Shown here piece after piece: positions 32,957 through 41,842 of a DNA stretch of 64,000 bases (its first letter is position 1; every line of letters starts with the position of its first letter). The notes under the pieces are model-generated. The model saw only the letters and a program-made list of their open reading frames with translations. It was not told the origin of the DNA and did no database searches. The DNA comes from Winogradskya consettensis (lineage in GTDB: Bacteria; Actinomycetota; Actinomycetes; Mycobacteriales; Micromonosporaceae): positions 186,001 to 250,000 of the forward strand of contig NZ_BOQP01000003.1 of assembly GCF_018332715.1 (NCBI RefSeq), written 5' to 3'. Both the position numbers and the translations under genes were made by a program.

Positions 32957-34264
32957 GTGGGACGTGATTTCGGCTGGCTGTGGACGGCGTTCGCCGCGAG
33001 TACAGCCGGCACCTGGCTGGCTCTCGACGCTTTCCCGCTGATCGCGATCCTCGTCCTGAACAGTAACGTCTCCCAGGTCTCCCTCCTCACCGCCGCCGGC
33101 CTGGCCGTAGGCGCCCTGATCGCAGTACCACTCGGCCCGTGGATGGAATTCCGCCGCAAACGCCCGGTCATGGTGACCATGGACCTACTCCGAGCCGTTG
33201 TCCTGCTGTCAATCCCCGCCGCCTACGCCCTCGGCGCGCTGACCTTCACCCATCTCGTCCTCGTCTCGATCGTCGTAGCAGCCGCGGACATCACTTTCAC
33301 CGCAGCCGCAGGTGCGTGTCTGAAGGCGCTGGTCCGCCCCGAAGACCTGCTCCGGGCAAGCGGCCGCTTCGAGTCCACGACCTGGACGGCCACAGCTCTC
33401 GGCCCACCCACCGGCGGTGCCGCGATCGGCCTCTTCGGCCCGCTGACCACCGTCGTCGCAGACGCCACCAGCTACGTACTCTCAGCCTTCGCAATCCGCG
33501 CCATCGCCAAACCCGAGCCGACCCCTGCACCGCGCCCAGCGGCCCGCCCTGGCCCCGGAGCCACCTTCGAGGGCTGGCGCTACATCCTCACCCACTCCCA
33601 CCTGCGCCCGCTGTTCCTCAACACCACCCTCGTCAACGGCCTCATCATGGCCACCGCCCCGCTGCTCGCCGTACTCCTGCTCCGTGACCTCGGCCTGACC
33701 CCCTGGCAATACGGCCTGGCCTTCGGCGTGCCCTGCCTCGGCGGCCTGCTCGGCTCCCGCCTGTCGCGTCCCCTGACCGCCCGCGTCGGCAAACACAGGG
33801 TGATGCTGGTCGTCGGCACACTGCGAGTCTGCTGGCCGCCGCTCCTGGCCTTCGTCCCCGCCGGATTCGCCGGCCTCTTCTACGTCATGCTCATCGAATT
33901 CGGCCTCATCACCTGTATGGGGATCTTCAACCCTGTCTTCGCTGCCCACCGCCTCGAGCAGACCCCGATGAGCCACGTCGCCCGCACCCTCTCGGCCTGG
34001 TCCGTCACGAGCAAGGCGACCATCGCCGTCCTGACCGCGTTATGGGGCGTCCTCGCCACCCACATCGGCCTGCGCCCCGCCATCGGCACCGCCGGCGCCC
34101 TGATCCTCCTGACGCCGCTCTTCCTGACCCACCTCCCCACCGCTGCCACACCGGCTGGTCTCCCCGACGGTGCTCCGGACACCGGTCTTTCCGACGCTGC
34201 CGTCTCGGCTGGTCCCGGTGAGGCGTCCCTCACCGGGTCAGTTGATGCCGAATCACAACGCTGA
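32957..34264 (+). CDS. Major facilitator superfamily permease
   Basis: A 435-residue transporter with about twelve helices. The family loop between helices 2 and 3 reads GPWMEFRRKRPVM, and helix 4 has AAADITFTAAAGACLKALV. It resembles MFS-3-type exporters in which LRASGRFESTTWTATALGPPTGG is conserved. Likely a small-molecule exporter. GTG 32957 lies six bases after GGGGG; the frame remains open upstream into the repeat region without family-like sequence. Confidence 0.85.
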   Translation: MGRDFGWLWTAFAASTAGTWLALDAFPLIAILVLNSNVSQVSLLTAAGLAVGALIAVPLGPWMEFRRKRPVMVTMDLLRAVVLLSIPAAYALGALTFTHLVLVSIVVAAADITFTAAAGACLKALVRPEDLLRASGRFESTTWTATALGPPTGGAAIGLFGPLTTVVADATSYVLSAFAIRAIAKPEPTPAPRPAARPGPGATFEGWRYILTHSHLRPLFLNTTLVNGLIMATAPLLAVLLLRDLGLTPWQYGLAFGVPCLGGLLGSRLSRPLTARVGKHRVMLVVGTLRVCWPPLLAFVPAGFAGLFYVMLIEFGLITCMGIFNPVFAAHRLEQTPMSHVARTLSAWSVTSKATIAVLTALWGVLATHIGLRPAIGTAGALILLTPLFLTHLPTAATPAGLPDGAPDTGLSDAAVSAGPGEASLTGSVDAESQR

Positions 34265-34312
34265 CCGGCGGCCGACAGCACCCCGCACCCGGCCGGTGGC
34301 GCCGCCAAACTG

Positions 34313-34420
34313 TCAGCTGGTGTCGTCACCAGGGGTGAGTTGCAGCAGGTAGGCCGGGTCGGTGAGCTTGGCCGTCGTGATGGGCTTGATCAGCACCTTC
34401 TCGGAGCTCGTCGTCGTCAT
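34313..34420 (-). CDS. Possible 35-residue protein divergent from recQ
   Basis: A short frame from ATG 34420 reads MTTTSSEKVLIKPITTAK and ends PGDDTS. After the start, 31 of 34 codons end in G or C, and no gene lies on the other strand, which supports coding. No ribosome site is obvious, and the frame remains open upstream to 34504. Two DnaA boxes lie between it and recQ. No homology is recognised. Confidence 0.4.
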   Translation of the reverse strand: MTTTSSEKVLIKPITTAKLTDPAYLLQLTPGDDTS

Positions 34421-34472
34421 GGCGTCCAAGCTGCCACCGACGACGAGACCCATCAAGGCCAACCTTGCCGCC

Positions 34473-34514
34473 TGTGGATAACTCGCCGACTGGCCCGAGC
34501 CCAACTGTGGATAA
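34473..34514. promoter_or_regulatory. Two perfect DnaA boxes upstream of recQ
   Basis: TGTGGATAA (reverse of TTATCCACA) occurs at 34473-34481 and 34506-34514, in the same orientation, 33 bp apart (about three helical turns). Both match the strong DnaA consensus in a region of about 70% GC. They lie 40-80 bp before the helicase start. Confidence 0.7.
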
Positions 34515-34552
34515 CTCCTTTCCTGTCAGACGGGGCTGGTAGACATGCGGTC

Positions 34553-36715
34553 GTGGAGATGACACGAGAGGCAGTCAGCGACGCCGAGCGGGCGGCGGTT
34601 CGGGAGTGTGCCGAGGAAGTGCTGCGCCGGTTGGCCGGTGAGCACGCGGTGCTGCGTGAGGATCAGTGGCGGGCCATCGAGGCGCTCGTCATCGACCGTC
34701 GGCGGGTGCTGTGTGTCCAGCGCACGGGCTGGGGCAAATCGGCCGTTTACTTCGTCGCGACGGCTCTGCTCCGCGACGGCATGACCGCGGAGCCGGGTGA
34801 TCCCCCGGCTGGGCCGACCGTCATCGTGTCGCCGCTTCTGGCGCTCATGCGTAACCAGGTCGAGGCGGCCGCGCGCGCCGGCATCCGAGCGCGCACGATC
34901 AACTCCGCCAACCTCGACGAGTGGAGCGAGATCACCGAGGAGATCCGCAACGGCACGGTCGACGTCCTGTTGATCAGCCCCGAGCGGCTCAACAATCCTG
35001 ACTTCCGCGACAACGTGCTTCCCGGACTGGCCGCGGGCACGGGGCTGCTCGTGGTCGACGAGGCGCACTGCGTCTCCGACTGGGGGCACGACTTCCGCCC
35101 CGACTACCGGCGGCTGCGGACGTTCCTTGCCGGGCTCCCTGGACGGACCCCGGTGCTTGCCACGACCGCGACCGCCAATGCCCGGGTGACCGCCGACGTG
35201 GCCGATCAGCTCGGTGACGCTCTGGTGCTGCGTGGCACGCTCGACCGAGACTCGCTGCGCCTCGCGGTGCTCGAGCTGCCCGACCCGTCGCACCGGCTTG
35301 CCTGGCTGGCGGATCATCTCGACCGACTCCCGGGCTCCGGCATCGTCTACACGCTGACGGTGGCCGCCGCGACTGAGACGGCGAAGTTCCTAAGGTCGCG
35401 CGGCTTCCCGGTGGCCTCCTACACGGGCCAGGTGGAGGACGCCGACCGCCGTGCCGCTGAGCAGGACCTGATGGACAACAAGATCAAGGCACTGGTGGCG
35501 ACCTCGGCACTGGGCATGGGATTCGACAAACCCGACCTGGGGTTCGTCGTGCACCTCGGAGCGCCGCCTTCGCCCATCGCCTACTACCAGCAGGTGGGCC
35601 GGGCCGGCCGTGCGGTTGAGCACGCCGAGGTCGTGCTCCTGCCCGGCGCGGAGGACGCCGCGATCTGGCGCTATTTCGCGTCGCTCGCATTCCCGCCCGA
35701 GGAGCAGGTGCGTGCGGTGCTGAACGCCTTGTCGCCGGAGCGCCCCCTGTCGACCCCCGCGCTCGAGCCCATCGTGGACCTGCGCCGCGCTCGCCTCGAG
35801 CTGATGCTCAAGGTGCTCGACGTGGACGGCGCGGTGCACCGGACCCGTGGAGGCTGGCTCTCGACAGGGGAGCCCTGGACCTACGACACGGCCCGCCTGC
35901 GCCGCGTCGCCGAGGCCCGCAGCGCTGAGCAGCAAACCATGATCGATTACGCGCAGACGTCGACCTGCCGCATGGAGTTCCTCCGCCGCTGCCTCGACGA
36001 CCCGGAAGCGAAGCCCTGCGGACGCTGCGACACCTGCACCGAGCCCATCTTCGACGCTGAGGTCTCCTCGGAGTCGCTCGCCGCGGCCAACGTCTTCCTC
36101 GGCCACCCCGGCATCGACATCGCCCCGAAAAAGCTATGGCCCAGCGGCATGCCAACAGTCGGCGTCGAACTCAAAGGCAAAATTGGTCCGGCCGACCAGA
36201 TCCGCCCGGGCCGAGCGGTCGGCCGCCTCTCCGACCAGGGCTGGGGCTCCCGCCTTCGTCCCCTGGTGGCCCCGGATTCCCCCGACGGCCCCCTGTCGGA
36301 CGAGCTGGCCGGTGCGGTCGTCGAGGTCCTCAAATCCTGGGCCCACGGCGACAACGCGTGGGAGCAACGCCCCGCAGCAGTAGTAGCGGTCGGCTCCAAC
36401 CGCCGCCCCGAGCTAGTCGAAAGCATCGCCGCCCGGATCGCCACGGTAGGCAGACTCCCGATGCTGGGCACCCTGACCTCCACCCACATCGGCGACAACG
36501 AACCCCGCGGCAACAGCGCCCAACGGGTCCTGGCCCTCCACAACGCCTTCACCATTCCCCCCGCCATCATCGAAGCTCTCGCCGACCTCGACGGTCCGGT
36601 CCTGCTGGTGGACGACCTGGTCGACTCCGGCTGGACCATGGCCATAGCCGGCCGAGCCCTCCGCCGAGCCGGCGCCCAGGGGGTGCTGCCCCTCGCCCTG
36701 GCCGTATCCGGCTGA
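34553..36715 (+). CDS. recQ: RecQ-type DNA helicase fused to a phosphoribosyltransferase-like domain
   Basis: A 720-residue protein. The SF2 helicase core has TGWGKS (near 58-63), DEAHC (169-173) in VVDEAHCVSDWGHDF, and TSALGMGFDKPD with QQVGRAGRA. A zinc cluster follows (CGRCDTC). The last 180 residues end with VLLVDDLVDSGWTMAIAG, the PRPP-binding loop of type I phosphoribosyltransferases. RecQ unwinds 3-prime-tailed DNA in repair and recombination; the fused domain's role is unknown. The start could be GTG 34553 or ATG 34559; earlier in-frame positions would run through the DnaA boxes. Single gene, possibly under DnaA control. Confidence 0.88.
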   Translation: MEMTREAVSDAERAAVRECAEEVLRRLAGEHAVLREDQWRAIEALVIDRRRVLCVQRTGWGKSAVYFVATALLRDGMTAEPGDPPAGPTVIVSPLLALMRNQVEAAARAGIRARTINSANLDEWSEITEEIRNGTVDVLLISPERLNNPDFRDNVLPGLAAGTGLLVVDEAHCVSDWGHDFRPDYRRLRTFLAGLPGRTPVLATTATANARVTADVADQLGDALVLRGTLDRDSLRLAVLELPDPSHRLAWLADHLDRLPGSGIVYTLTVAAATETAKFLRSRGFPVASYTGQVEDADRRAAEQDLMDNKIKALVATSALGMGFDKPDLGFVVHLGAPPSPIAYYQQVGRAGRAVEHAEVVLLPGAEDAAIWRYFASLAFPPEEQVRAVLNALSPERPLSTPALEPIVDLRRARLELMLKVLDVDGAVHRTRGGWLSTGEPWTYDTARLRRVAEARSAEQQTMIDYAQTSTCRMEFLRRCLDDPEAKPCGRCDTCTEPIFDAEVSSESLAAANVFLGHPGIDIAPKKLWPSGMPTVGVELKGKIGPADQIRPGRAVGRLSDQGWGSRLRPLVAPDSPDGPLSDELAGAVVEVLKSWAHGDNAWEQRPAAVVAVGSNRRPELVESIAARIATVGRLPMLGTLTSTHIGDNEPRGNSAQRVLALHNAFTIPPAIIEALADLDGPVLLVDDLVDSGWTMAIAGRALRRAGAQGVLPLALAVSG

Positions 36716-37351
36716 TCTGCACGCCCCGTCTGCGGCCTTAACGTTGAGATCCGCGAACGAGGTCATGGGCGGGCCACGCCGATCTGCAGCAGTCCGGCGA
36801 TCCGGGAGGTCGGGTTCCGCCGGCAGCGACATCTGCAGCTGTTCCCGGTGGTGAAGCAGGCGATTGACCGGCGCGGTTTCGTGCAGAAATCGGCGGCGGC
36901 GGGGCAGGAACGCTTGGCGCACCAAGAACGGCTTCGACCCGGCCCCTTCTGCTTCGGGGCGATGGCTACGGCGGCGGGTCGCACTGTCTCGACCGGGGCC
37001 AGGGCCGGGGGCGGGGCCGAGGGCGAAGGCGAGGGCGGGGGCGGGGCCAAGGACGGGCCGGTTTCGGCTGGGGGCCCGCCGATCGCGAGGCTGGTGCACC
37101 GGCCTGCGTTTCTTCGGCCCGGGGCGGTGACCAGGCACCGGCTTGCGCTGCTTCGGCCCGGGGGCGATGACCAGGCACCGGCTTGCGTTGCTTCGGCCGG
37201 GAGCGGTGGAGTGGTGCACCGGCCTGCGGTGTCTCGGCGGGGAGTCGGTGGCTGGGGCACCGGGCTGCGCTGTCCGGGTCGGGGCGGTGGGAGCGACCTG
37301 ACCGTTACCCGTTCCTACGAGGCTGCGCTGCTTCGGGTCTGGGGCGGGTGG
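36716..37351. other. 636-bp gap without a recognisable gene
   Basis: Between recQ and the convergent kinase gene, the left part (36716-37080) has open frames on both strands but none with family-like sequence. The right part is a degenerate tandem array (listed separately). The long minus-strand frame across it is Pro/Arg-rich and runs into recQ antisense, so I do not call it. Confidence 0.6.
37090..37300. repeat. Degenerate ~40-bp tandem array downstream of the sensor kinase
   Basis: GCACCGG-anchored units start at 37096, 37135, 37175, 37216 and 37257, about 40 bp apart, each with a TGCG(C/T)T-CTTCGG-like core. The array lies in the 3-prime flank of the minus-strand kinase gene. Confidence 0.75.
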
Positions 37352-38527
37352 CTATGGCGTGCTGGGGAGTTGGACCTTGATGAGGAGGCCGCCGTCGGGG
37401 TTGGGGACGAGGCTGAGGGTTCCGTGGTGGGCTCGGACGATGGTGTGGACGATGGCTAGGCCGAGGCCGACGCCGGGGTGGTCGTTGGTGTGGGTGCGTT
37501 CCGTTCCTCGTTGGAAGGGTTCGGTGAGGGTGGGGAGCAGGTCGGGTGGGAGTTGGCGGCCGGTGTTGCTGACTTGCAGCAGGGCTGTTGTGCCGGTTGT
37601 TTCGGTGTGGATCGTGATTGTGCCGCCTGTGGGGAGGTTGTGGACGATCGCGTTCTGGATGAGGTTGGTTGTCATCCGGGAGAGGAGTTCGGGGGAGCCG
37701 CTGGTGGTTGCCCGGTGGCCGGTGACTTCCACTGTGATCTGGCGTTGTTCGGCTAGGGGGAGCAGTATTTCGGTGGCTTCTTCGGCGATGAGGGAGAGGT
37801 CGACGGGTTCGCGGGTGAAGGTTCCCTGGTTGCCGCGGCTGAGTAGGAGCAGGGCCTCGGTGAGGTTGATTGCGCGGTTGTTGGCGGCGTGGAGGCGTTC
37901 GATGAGTTCGTCCGGGTCGTGGGCCGGGTTGTTGCGGGCGACCTCGAGGAGTGTTCGGGAGATTGCCAGCGGGGTGCGTAGTTCGTGGGAGGCGTTGGCG
38001 GCGAAGCGTTGTTGTTCGGCGATGTGGGACTCGAGTCGCGCGAGCATGGTGTCGAAGGCGTCGGCTAGTTCGCGGAACTCGTCGTTGCGGCCCGGGAGCA
38101 GGATGCGGTGGGCGAGCGAGCCGGCCGTGGCTGTGCGGGTGGCTTCGGTGATGCGGGCCAGCGGGGCGAGCATGCGGCCGGCGAGGATCCAGCCTCCGGC
38201 GAGGCCGAAGACGAGCAGGGATGCGAGCACCGCGGCGGCGCGGGGGGCGAAGAAGCGCAACAGGTGGGATCGGATGGGGAAGACGCCGGTGTTGATCTGG
38301 GTGGTGTCCGGGACGATGAGTGTTGCCCGGTCGGGGACGTAGCGCAGGAGGAAGAGCCAGACCGCGGCGAGTAGCAGAGTGCCCGCGATCATGAGGAAAC
38401 CGGCGTAGCTGAGGGCGAGTTTGAGGCGGACGCTCGTCCCGGGCGGCCTAGGGTGCGTCCCACTTGCGACACGACCCCTGGACCTCGCCGCAGACTCGCC
38501 GTGATCCATCGGATGCACCCTAGCCAT
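37352..38527 (-). CDS. Two-component sensor histidine kinase (VanS/CutS-like)
   Basis: A 391-residue kinase with helix 1 (about 38-62), a short exterior loop (about 63-90), helix 2 (about 95-115), HAMP, HisKA with NASHELRTPLAISRTLLEV, and HATPase with NLIQNAIVHN and GVGLGLAIVHTI. The expected Asn of the N box is present. Its start overlaps the response regulator stop by eight bases. The compact sensor, the receiver type and a VanZ-like gene two positions upstream suggest envelope or glycopeptide stress sensing, which is inferred. Confidence 0.92.
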   Translation of the reverse strand: MARVHPMDHGESAARSRGRVASGTHPRPPGTSVRLKLALSYAGFLMIAGTLLLAAVWLFLLRYVPDRATLIVPDTTQINTGVFPIRSHLLRFFAPRAAAVLASLLVFGLAGGWILAGRMLAPLARITEATRTATAGSLAHRILLPGRNDEFRELADAFDTMLARLESHIAEQQRFAANASHELRTPLAISRTLLEVARNNPAHDPDELIERLHAANNRAINLTEALLLLSRGNQGTFTREPVDLSLIAEEATEILLPLAEQRQITVEVTGHRATTSGSPELLSRMTTNLIQNAIVHNLPTGGTITIHTETTGTTALLQVSNTGRQLPPDLLPTLTEPFQRGTERTHTNDHPGVGLGLAIVHTIVRAHHGTLSLVPNPDGGLLIKVQLPSTP

Positions 38528-39185
38528 GAATGTCGATTCGGTAGCCGACGCCGGCGACGGTGGCGATGATCCAGGGTTCGCCGAGGCGTTTGCGCAGGGC
38601 GGAGACGGTGATGCGGACGGCGTTGGTGAGGGGGTTGGCGTTTTCGTCCCAGGCGCGGGCGAGCAGTTCTTCGGCGCTGACGATTCCGCCCTCGGCGGCG
38701 ACCAGGACTTCCAGTACGGCGAACTGCTTGCGGGTCAGCGCGACGTAGCGGTCGTCGCGGAAGACCTCGCGGCGGAAGGGGTCGAGGCGCAGGCCTTCGA
38801 GCTCGTGGACGGGCGGCCGGGCGTACGCGCGTCTGCGGTCGAGTGCGCGCAGCCGCAGGACGAGCTCGCGCAACTCGAACGGCTTGGTGAGGTAGTCGTC
38901 GGCGCCGAGCTCGAATCCGGAGGCCTTGTCGTCGATCCGGTCGGCAGCCGTGAGCATGAGGATCGGCATTTTGCTGCCGGACGCGACTATGTGCCGGGCT
39001 ACCTCGTCGCCGGAGGGGCCGGGGATGTCTCGGTCGAGGACTGCGAGGTCGTAGGTGTTGACGCTGAGCAGTTCCAGGGCCGAGTCGCCGTCGCCGACTA
39101 TGTCTGCTGCGATCGCTTCCAGTCGCAGCCCGTCACGGATGGCTTCGGCCAGGTGGGGCTCGTCCTCCACGATCAGTACGCGCAT
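38520..39185 (-). CDS. OmpR-family response regulator
   Basis: A 221-residue regulator: VEDEPHLAEAIRDGL, acceptor Asp in AVLDRDIPGPSGDE, LTAADRIDD, YLTKPFELRELVLR, then a winged helix (TRKQFAVLEVLVAAEGGIVSAEELLARAWDENANP; ITVSALRKRLGEP). It is encoded nine bases after the VanZ-like gene and overlaps the kinase gene, forming a three-gene operon. Confidence 0.93.
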   Translation of the reverse strand: MRVLIVEDEPHLAEAIRDGLRLEAIAADIVGDGDSALELLSVNTYDLAVLDRDIPGPSGDEVARHIVASGSKMPILMLTAADRIDDKASGFELGADDYLTKPFELRELVLRLRALDRRRAYARPPVHELEGLRLDPFRREVFRDDRYVALTRKQFAVLEVLVAAEGGIVSAEELLARAWDENANPLTNAVRITVSALRKRLGEPWIIATVAGVGYRIDIHG

Positions 39186-39194
39186 GTCGCAAGC

Positions 39195-39890
39195 CTATTC
39201 ATATCGGACACCAGGCTCGGCTGGCCGAAGCCGAGGAGGGGCAGCGGTGGCCCGCCACCAGCGGCGTGACGCCAGCGCGGCGAGCACGGCGCCGGCGGTG
39301 TTGACCAGGACATCGTCGACGGAGGACACCCGGTCGAGCTGTAGAACGTACTGAGCGATTTCTATCAGGATTGAGCAGCCTGCCCCGAGCGCCACGATCC
39401 GGGGAAAAGACGCCAGCGCCGCGAACCGGATCGGGGCGAAGAACCCCAGCGCCGCGAAGACCAGCAGGTTGCCGCCGATGCCGATCGGGCCCATCGTCAC
39501 CAGGTCGCGCAGCGGGACCAGGCTCACCCTGCCCGGGACGATGCCGGCACCCGGGCCCGGCATCAGCGTCATCCACACAAATGGCGCTGTCCCGTAGACG
39601 ATGCCCACCTCAGCCACCGAAAGCCGCCACAACGAGGGGCGGCCGGCGGTGGGCCGGCGAGGCGTGGCGGCGACAGTGCGTCGGAGGATGGTGAGGCCCC
39701 ACGCTGCCAGCAAGGCGAACGGCAGTCCGATCAGCGTCATGAGGACCACGCCGTTCTCCGTGTCGAAGCAGCCGTGCCACCGCCCGGCCATGCATGCCGG
39801 GGCGGCCATCGTGAGGGGCCGCCGCACAACGAACCCCAGGCCGACAATGATCAGACCGGCGGTGATGGGCAAGACACGGCGGAGCTGCAT
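39195..39890 (-). CDS. VanZ-like membrane protein
   Basis: A 231-residue protein with five to six helices and the VanZ core: LMPGPG, LVPLRDLV, GNLLVFAALGFFAPI, SILIEIAQYVLQLDRVSSVDDVLVNTAGAVLA. VanZ proteins raise tolerance to teicoplanin-class glycopeptides by an unknown membrane mechanism. GGGGG directly precedes ATG 39890. It heads the operon with the regulator and kinase. No vanHAX genes are in the window, so glycopeptide resistance itself is not shown. Confidence 0.85.
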   Translation of the reverse strand: MQLRRVLPITAGLIIVGLGFVVRRPLTMAAPACMAGRWHGCFDTENGVVLMTLIGLPFALLAAWGLTILRRTVAATPRRPTAGRPSLWRLSVAEVGIVYGTAPFVWMTLMPGPGAGIVPGRVSLVPLRDLVTMGPIGIGGNLLVFAALGFFAPIRFAALASFPRIVALGAGCSILIEIAQYVLQLDRVSSVDDVLVNTAGAVLAALASRRWWRATAAPPRLRPAEPGVRYE

Positions 39891-39960
39891 CCCCCTATTG
39901 GAGAGGGAGGCCTGTTGCCGTGGCGTATGCAGTTTTGGATACGCCCGCGATACGCGGCGC

Positions 39961-40731
39961 CTAGGACGCGAACGTCGTGAACAGGACCGGGTCGTGGGAG
40001 CTGATGATGGCGAGGCCTGCCTGGTGCAGTTCGGCCAGGCGGGCGTGGTTGGCGCGGACCTTGGTGATGTCGTAGGCCACGAGGCGTTCCTGGATGCGCA
40101 GGGCGAGGGGTACGCGGGTGGTGCCGTCGATGGTTCCCCGGTGGTAGAACGCGTCGCCTGCGTGCAGGATCCAGCGGTTGCCGGCGTCGACGGCTACGGC
40201 CATGTGGCCGCGGGTGTGGCCGGGCAGGGCGATGAGGACGATTCCCTCGTCGATGCCGGTGAGGGGCTGGGCCGCGGCGAAACCTTGCCACGGTTCGCCG
40301 GCGGGGGTGTGTTCGACCAGTTTCGGACCGTGGGCCCATTGGGGTGGGCGGTAGCGGTTGCTCTCCATGCGGGTCGGGGTGGTCAGGGCGCCGAGGGCTT
40401 CGGCGGCGGTGACGTGGATCGACGCGTGCGGGAAGTCGGCGATGCCGCCAATGTGGTCCAGGTCGAAGTGGGTGATGAGGATGTGGCGTACGTCCTCGCG
40501 GCGGAAGCCGAGCCGTTCGACCTGGTGAGCCGCGGTTTCCTCGGGGCGCAGGACCGGCCTGATCAGGGTACGGACCGGGCCGAGGCGGCGGCCCGGGTCG
40601 GCGATGTCCTGCAACCCGAAGCCGGTGTCGACCAGGACCAGGCCCTGCGCGGTCTCGAGCAGCAACACGTGGGCGACCATGGGCGCGGTCGGCATCAGCA
40701 TCGTGCCGCAGTTGAGATGGTGAATCTTCAC
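39961..40731 (-). CDS. Lactonase-like metallo-beta-lactamase-fold hydrolase
   Basis: A 256-residue MBL-fold enzyme. Metal ligands are in [10 protein letters not shown] (HxDxDH form), the His of PGHTRGHM, the Asp of HAGDAFYH and the terminal His of SSHDP. The HxDxDH variant and overall length fit the N-acyl-homoserine-lactonase/quorum-quenching branch. It would open a lactone or hydrolyse a similar ester in the cytosol. Standalone gene; substrate not shown. Confidence 0.85.
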   Translation of the reverse strand: MKIHHLNCGTMLMPTAPMVAHVLLLETAQGLVLVDTGFGLQDIADPGRRLGPVRTLIRPVLRPEETAAHQVERLGFRREDVRHILITHFDLDHIGGIADFPHASIHVTAAEALGALTTPTRMESNRYRPPQWAHGPKLVEHTPAGEPWQGFAAAQPLTGIDEGIVLIALPGHTRGHMAVAVDAGNRWILHAGDAFYHRGTIDGTTRVPLALRIQERLVAYDITKVRANHARLAELHQAGLAIISSHDPVLFTTFAS

Positions 40732-40750
40732 GCAACGAAGGCTAGCTAGA

Positions 40751-40831
40751 GCCGCCCGAAACCACCGACGCGCTCGGGCCGCCCGAAGCCACCGACGCGC
40801 TAGGGCCGTCCGAAGCCGCTGATCGGCTGGG
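40751..40831. repeat. 27-bp tandem array spanning the NlpC/P60 gene's stop codon
   Basis: Units lie at 40751-40777, 40778-40804 and 40805-40831. The first two differ at two bases; the third, about 20 of 27 identical, is the 3-prime coding end of the NlpC/P60 gene. The stop TAG lies in the middle unit, where the next unit has GAG, so units stay in frame over nine codons. Confidence 0.88.
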
Positions 40832-41795
40832 TGTCGATGGTGGCGATCCGGATGTTCTCGCCGTACTCGGGGGCGTGGATCATTTTGCCGTCTCCGATGT
40901 AGACGCCCACGTGGCTGATCGGTGCGTAGAAGAAGACGAGGTCACCGGGGCGCAGGTCGCTTCTGCTGACGTGGGGTAGCGACCCGTGCTGGCGGGCGGC
41001 GTTGTGCGGGAGGTTGATGCCGGCCTGCTGCCAGGCGTCCATGGTCAGGCCGGAGCAGTCGTACGCGTTCGGCCCGTCAGCGCCCCACGAGTACGGCTTG
41101 CCGAGCTGGGCGAACGCGAAGTCGACCACGCGCCCGGCGGCGCCGGCGATGTAGGGCGGCGGGGTGGCTTCGGGGGAGGGCCCGAAACGTGAGCTCCCCG
41201 CGTACATGAGGGATCGCATTTGCCTGAGGGTGTTGATCTCGCCGGTGACCGTGGCTTTGCGCGTGATGAGCTGGAGTTCGAGGGTGCGTTGCTGGGCGGC
41301 GAGGGCGTTGAGGGTCGTCCGGGTGCTGACGACGTCGGCGCGGGCCCGGCGCAGGTCCTTCGCCGCTTTCCGGGAGGAGGTGGCGAGCTGGTTCAGGATG
41401 AGTAGCTTGTCGACGAACTCGTGGGGGTTCGCGGAGGCGAGCAGGGTGACCGTCGGGCCGGACCGCGTGCGCTGGTAGGTGCGCGACATCAGGTTGTCCA
41501 TCAGGGCCTGCCGGGTGTCCAGGGCCCGGGTGAGGGGGCGCAGGGTCACCCCGAGGCTTCTCGTACGCTCCCGGGTGGCCAGCAGGTCCTCACGCGAGTT
41601 GTTGTACTGCTCGACGATCACCTCGAGCTGGCGCGCGGCCGCGGCGATCTGCTTGTCGAGTTCCGCAGCGGTCGGTTTGTCCTCGAGCGGGGCGGCGAAA
41701 GCGGCGGGACCGGTGAGCAGCAGAGCCGACAGCACCGCCACGGCGAGGGCTCGGGCGAGAGTTGGCACGGGTTGATAACGACTCAAAAGGTCCAA
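40800..41795 (-). CDS. NlpC/P60 peptidoglycan hydrolase with coiled coil
   Basis: A 331-residue exported protein: signal peptide ([19 protein letters not shown]), a coiled-coil region (about 40-195), and an NlpC/P60 domain (about 215-331) with the catalytic Cys in NAYDCSGLT, His in ISHVGVYIG and HAPEYG. It cleaves stem-peptide bonds in the wall. The start is uncertain: TTG 41795 or GTG 41768, neither with a ribosome site. It diverges from csoR, whose operator is only 22 bp from the first option. The last codons are part of a 27-bp tandem array. Confidence 0.88.
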   Translation of the reverse strand: MDLLSRYQPVPTLARALAVAVLSALLLTGPAAFAAPLEDKPTAAELDKQIAAAARQLEVIVEQYNNSREDLLATRERTRSLGVTLRPLTRALDTRQALMDNLMSRTYQRTRSGPTVTLLASANPHEFVDKLLILNQLATSSRKAAKDLRRARADVVSTRTTLNALAAQQRTLELQLITRKATVTGEINTLRQMRSLMYAGSSRFGPSPEATPPPYIAGAAGRVVDFAFAQLGKPYSWGADGPNAYDCSGLTMDAWQQAGINLPHNAARQHGSLPHVSRSDLRPGDLVFFYAPISHVGVYIGDGKMIHAPEYGENIRIATIDTQPISGFGRP

Positions 41796-41816
41796 AAGCC
41801 ACGGGATACTGTACGG

Positions 41817-41833
41817 ATACGGGTGGGGGGTAT
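41817..41833 (+). promoter_or_regulatory. CsoR operator
   Basis: ATAC (41817-41820), a G-rich centre GGGTGGGGG, and GTAT (41830-41833) form the ATAC-G-tract-GTAT dyad typical of CsoR sites. It lies just downstream of a TACTGT box (41807-41812) and ten bases before the csoR start, so copper would relieve repression of csoR-copZ. Confidence 0.65.
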
Positions 41834-41842
41834 GCTGGCCGC

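Noticed and set aside
32491..33180. Minus-strand frame in the gap after the SDR gene
   Set aside because: Its sequence is translated tandem repeats followed by antisense of the MFS gene.
34473..34514. Chromosomal or plasmid replication origin
   Set aside because: Only two DnaA boxes, no AT-rich unwinding region, and no dnaA, dnaN or rep gene nearby.
36413..37219. Minus-strand frame across the recQ end and the following gap
   Set aside because: Arg/Pro-rich, partly antisense to recQ and partly repeat translation; no start signal or family-like sequence.
37090..37300. CRISPR array or mobile element
   Set aside because: Units are degenerate and adjoining, and there are no terminal inverted repeats, transposase or target-site duplication.
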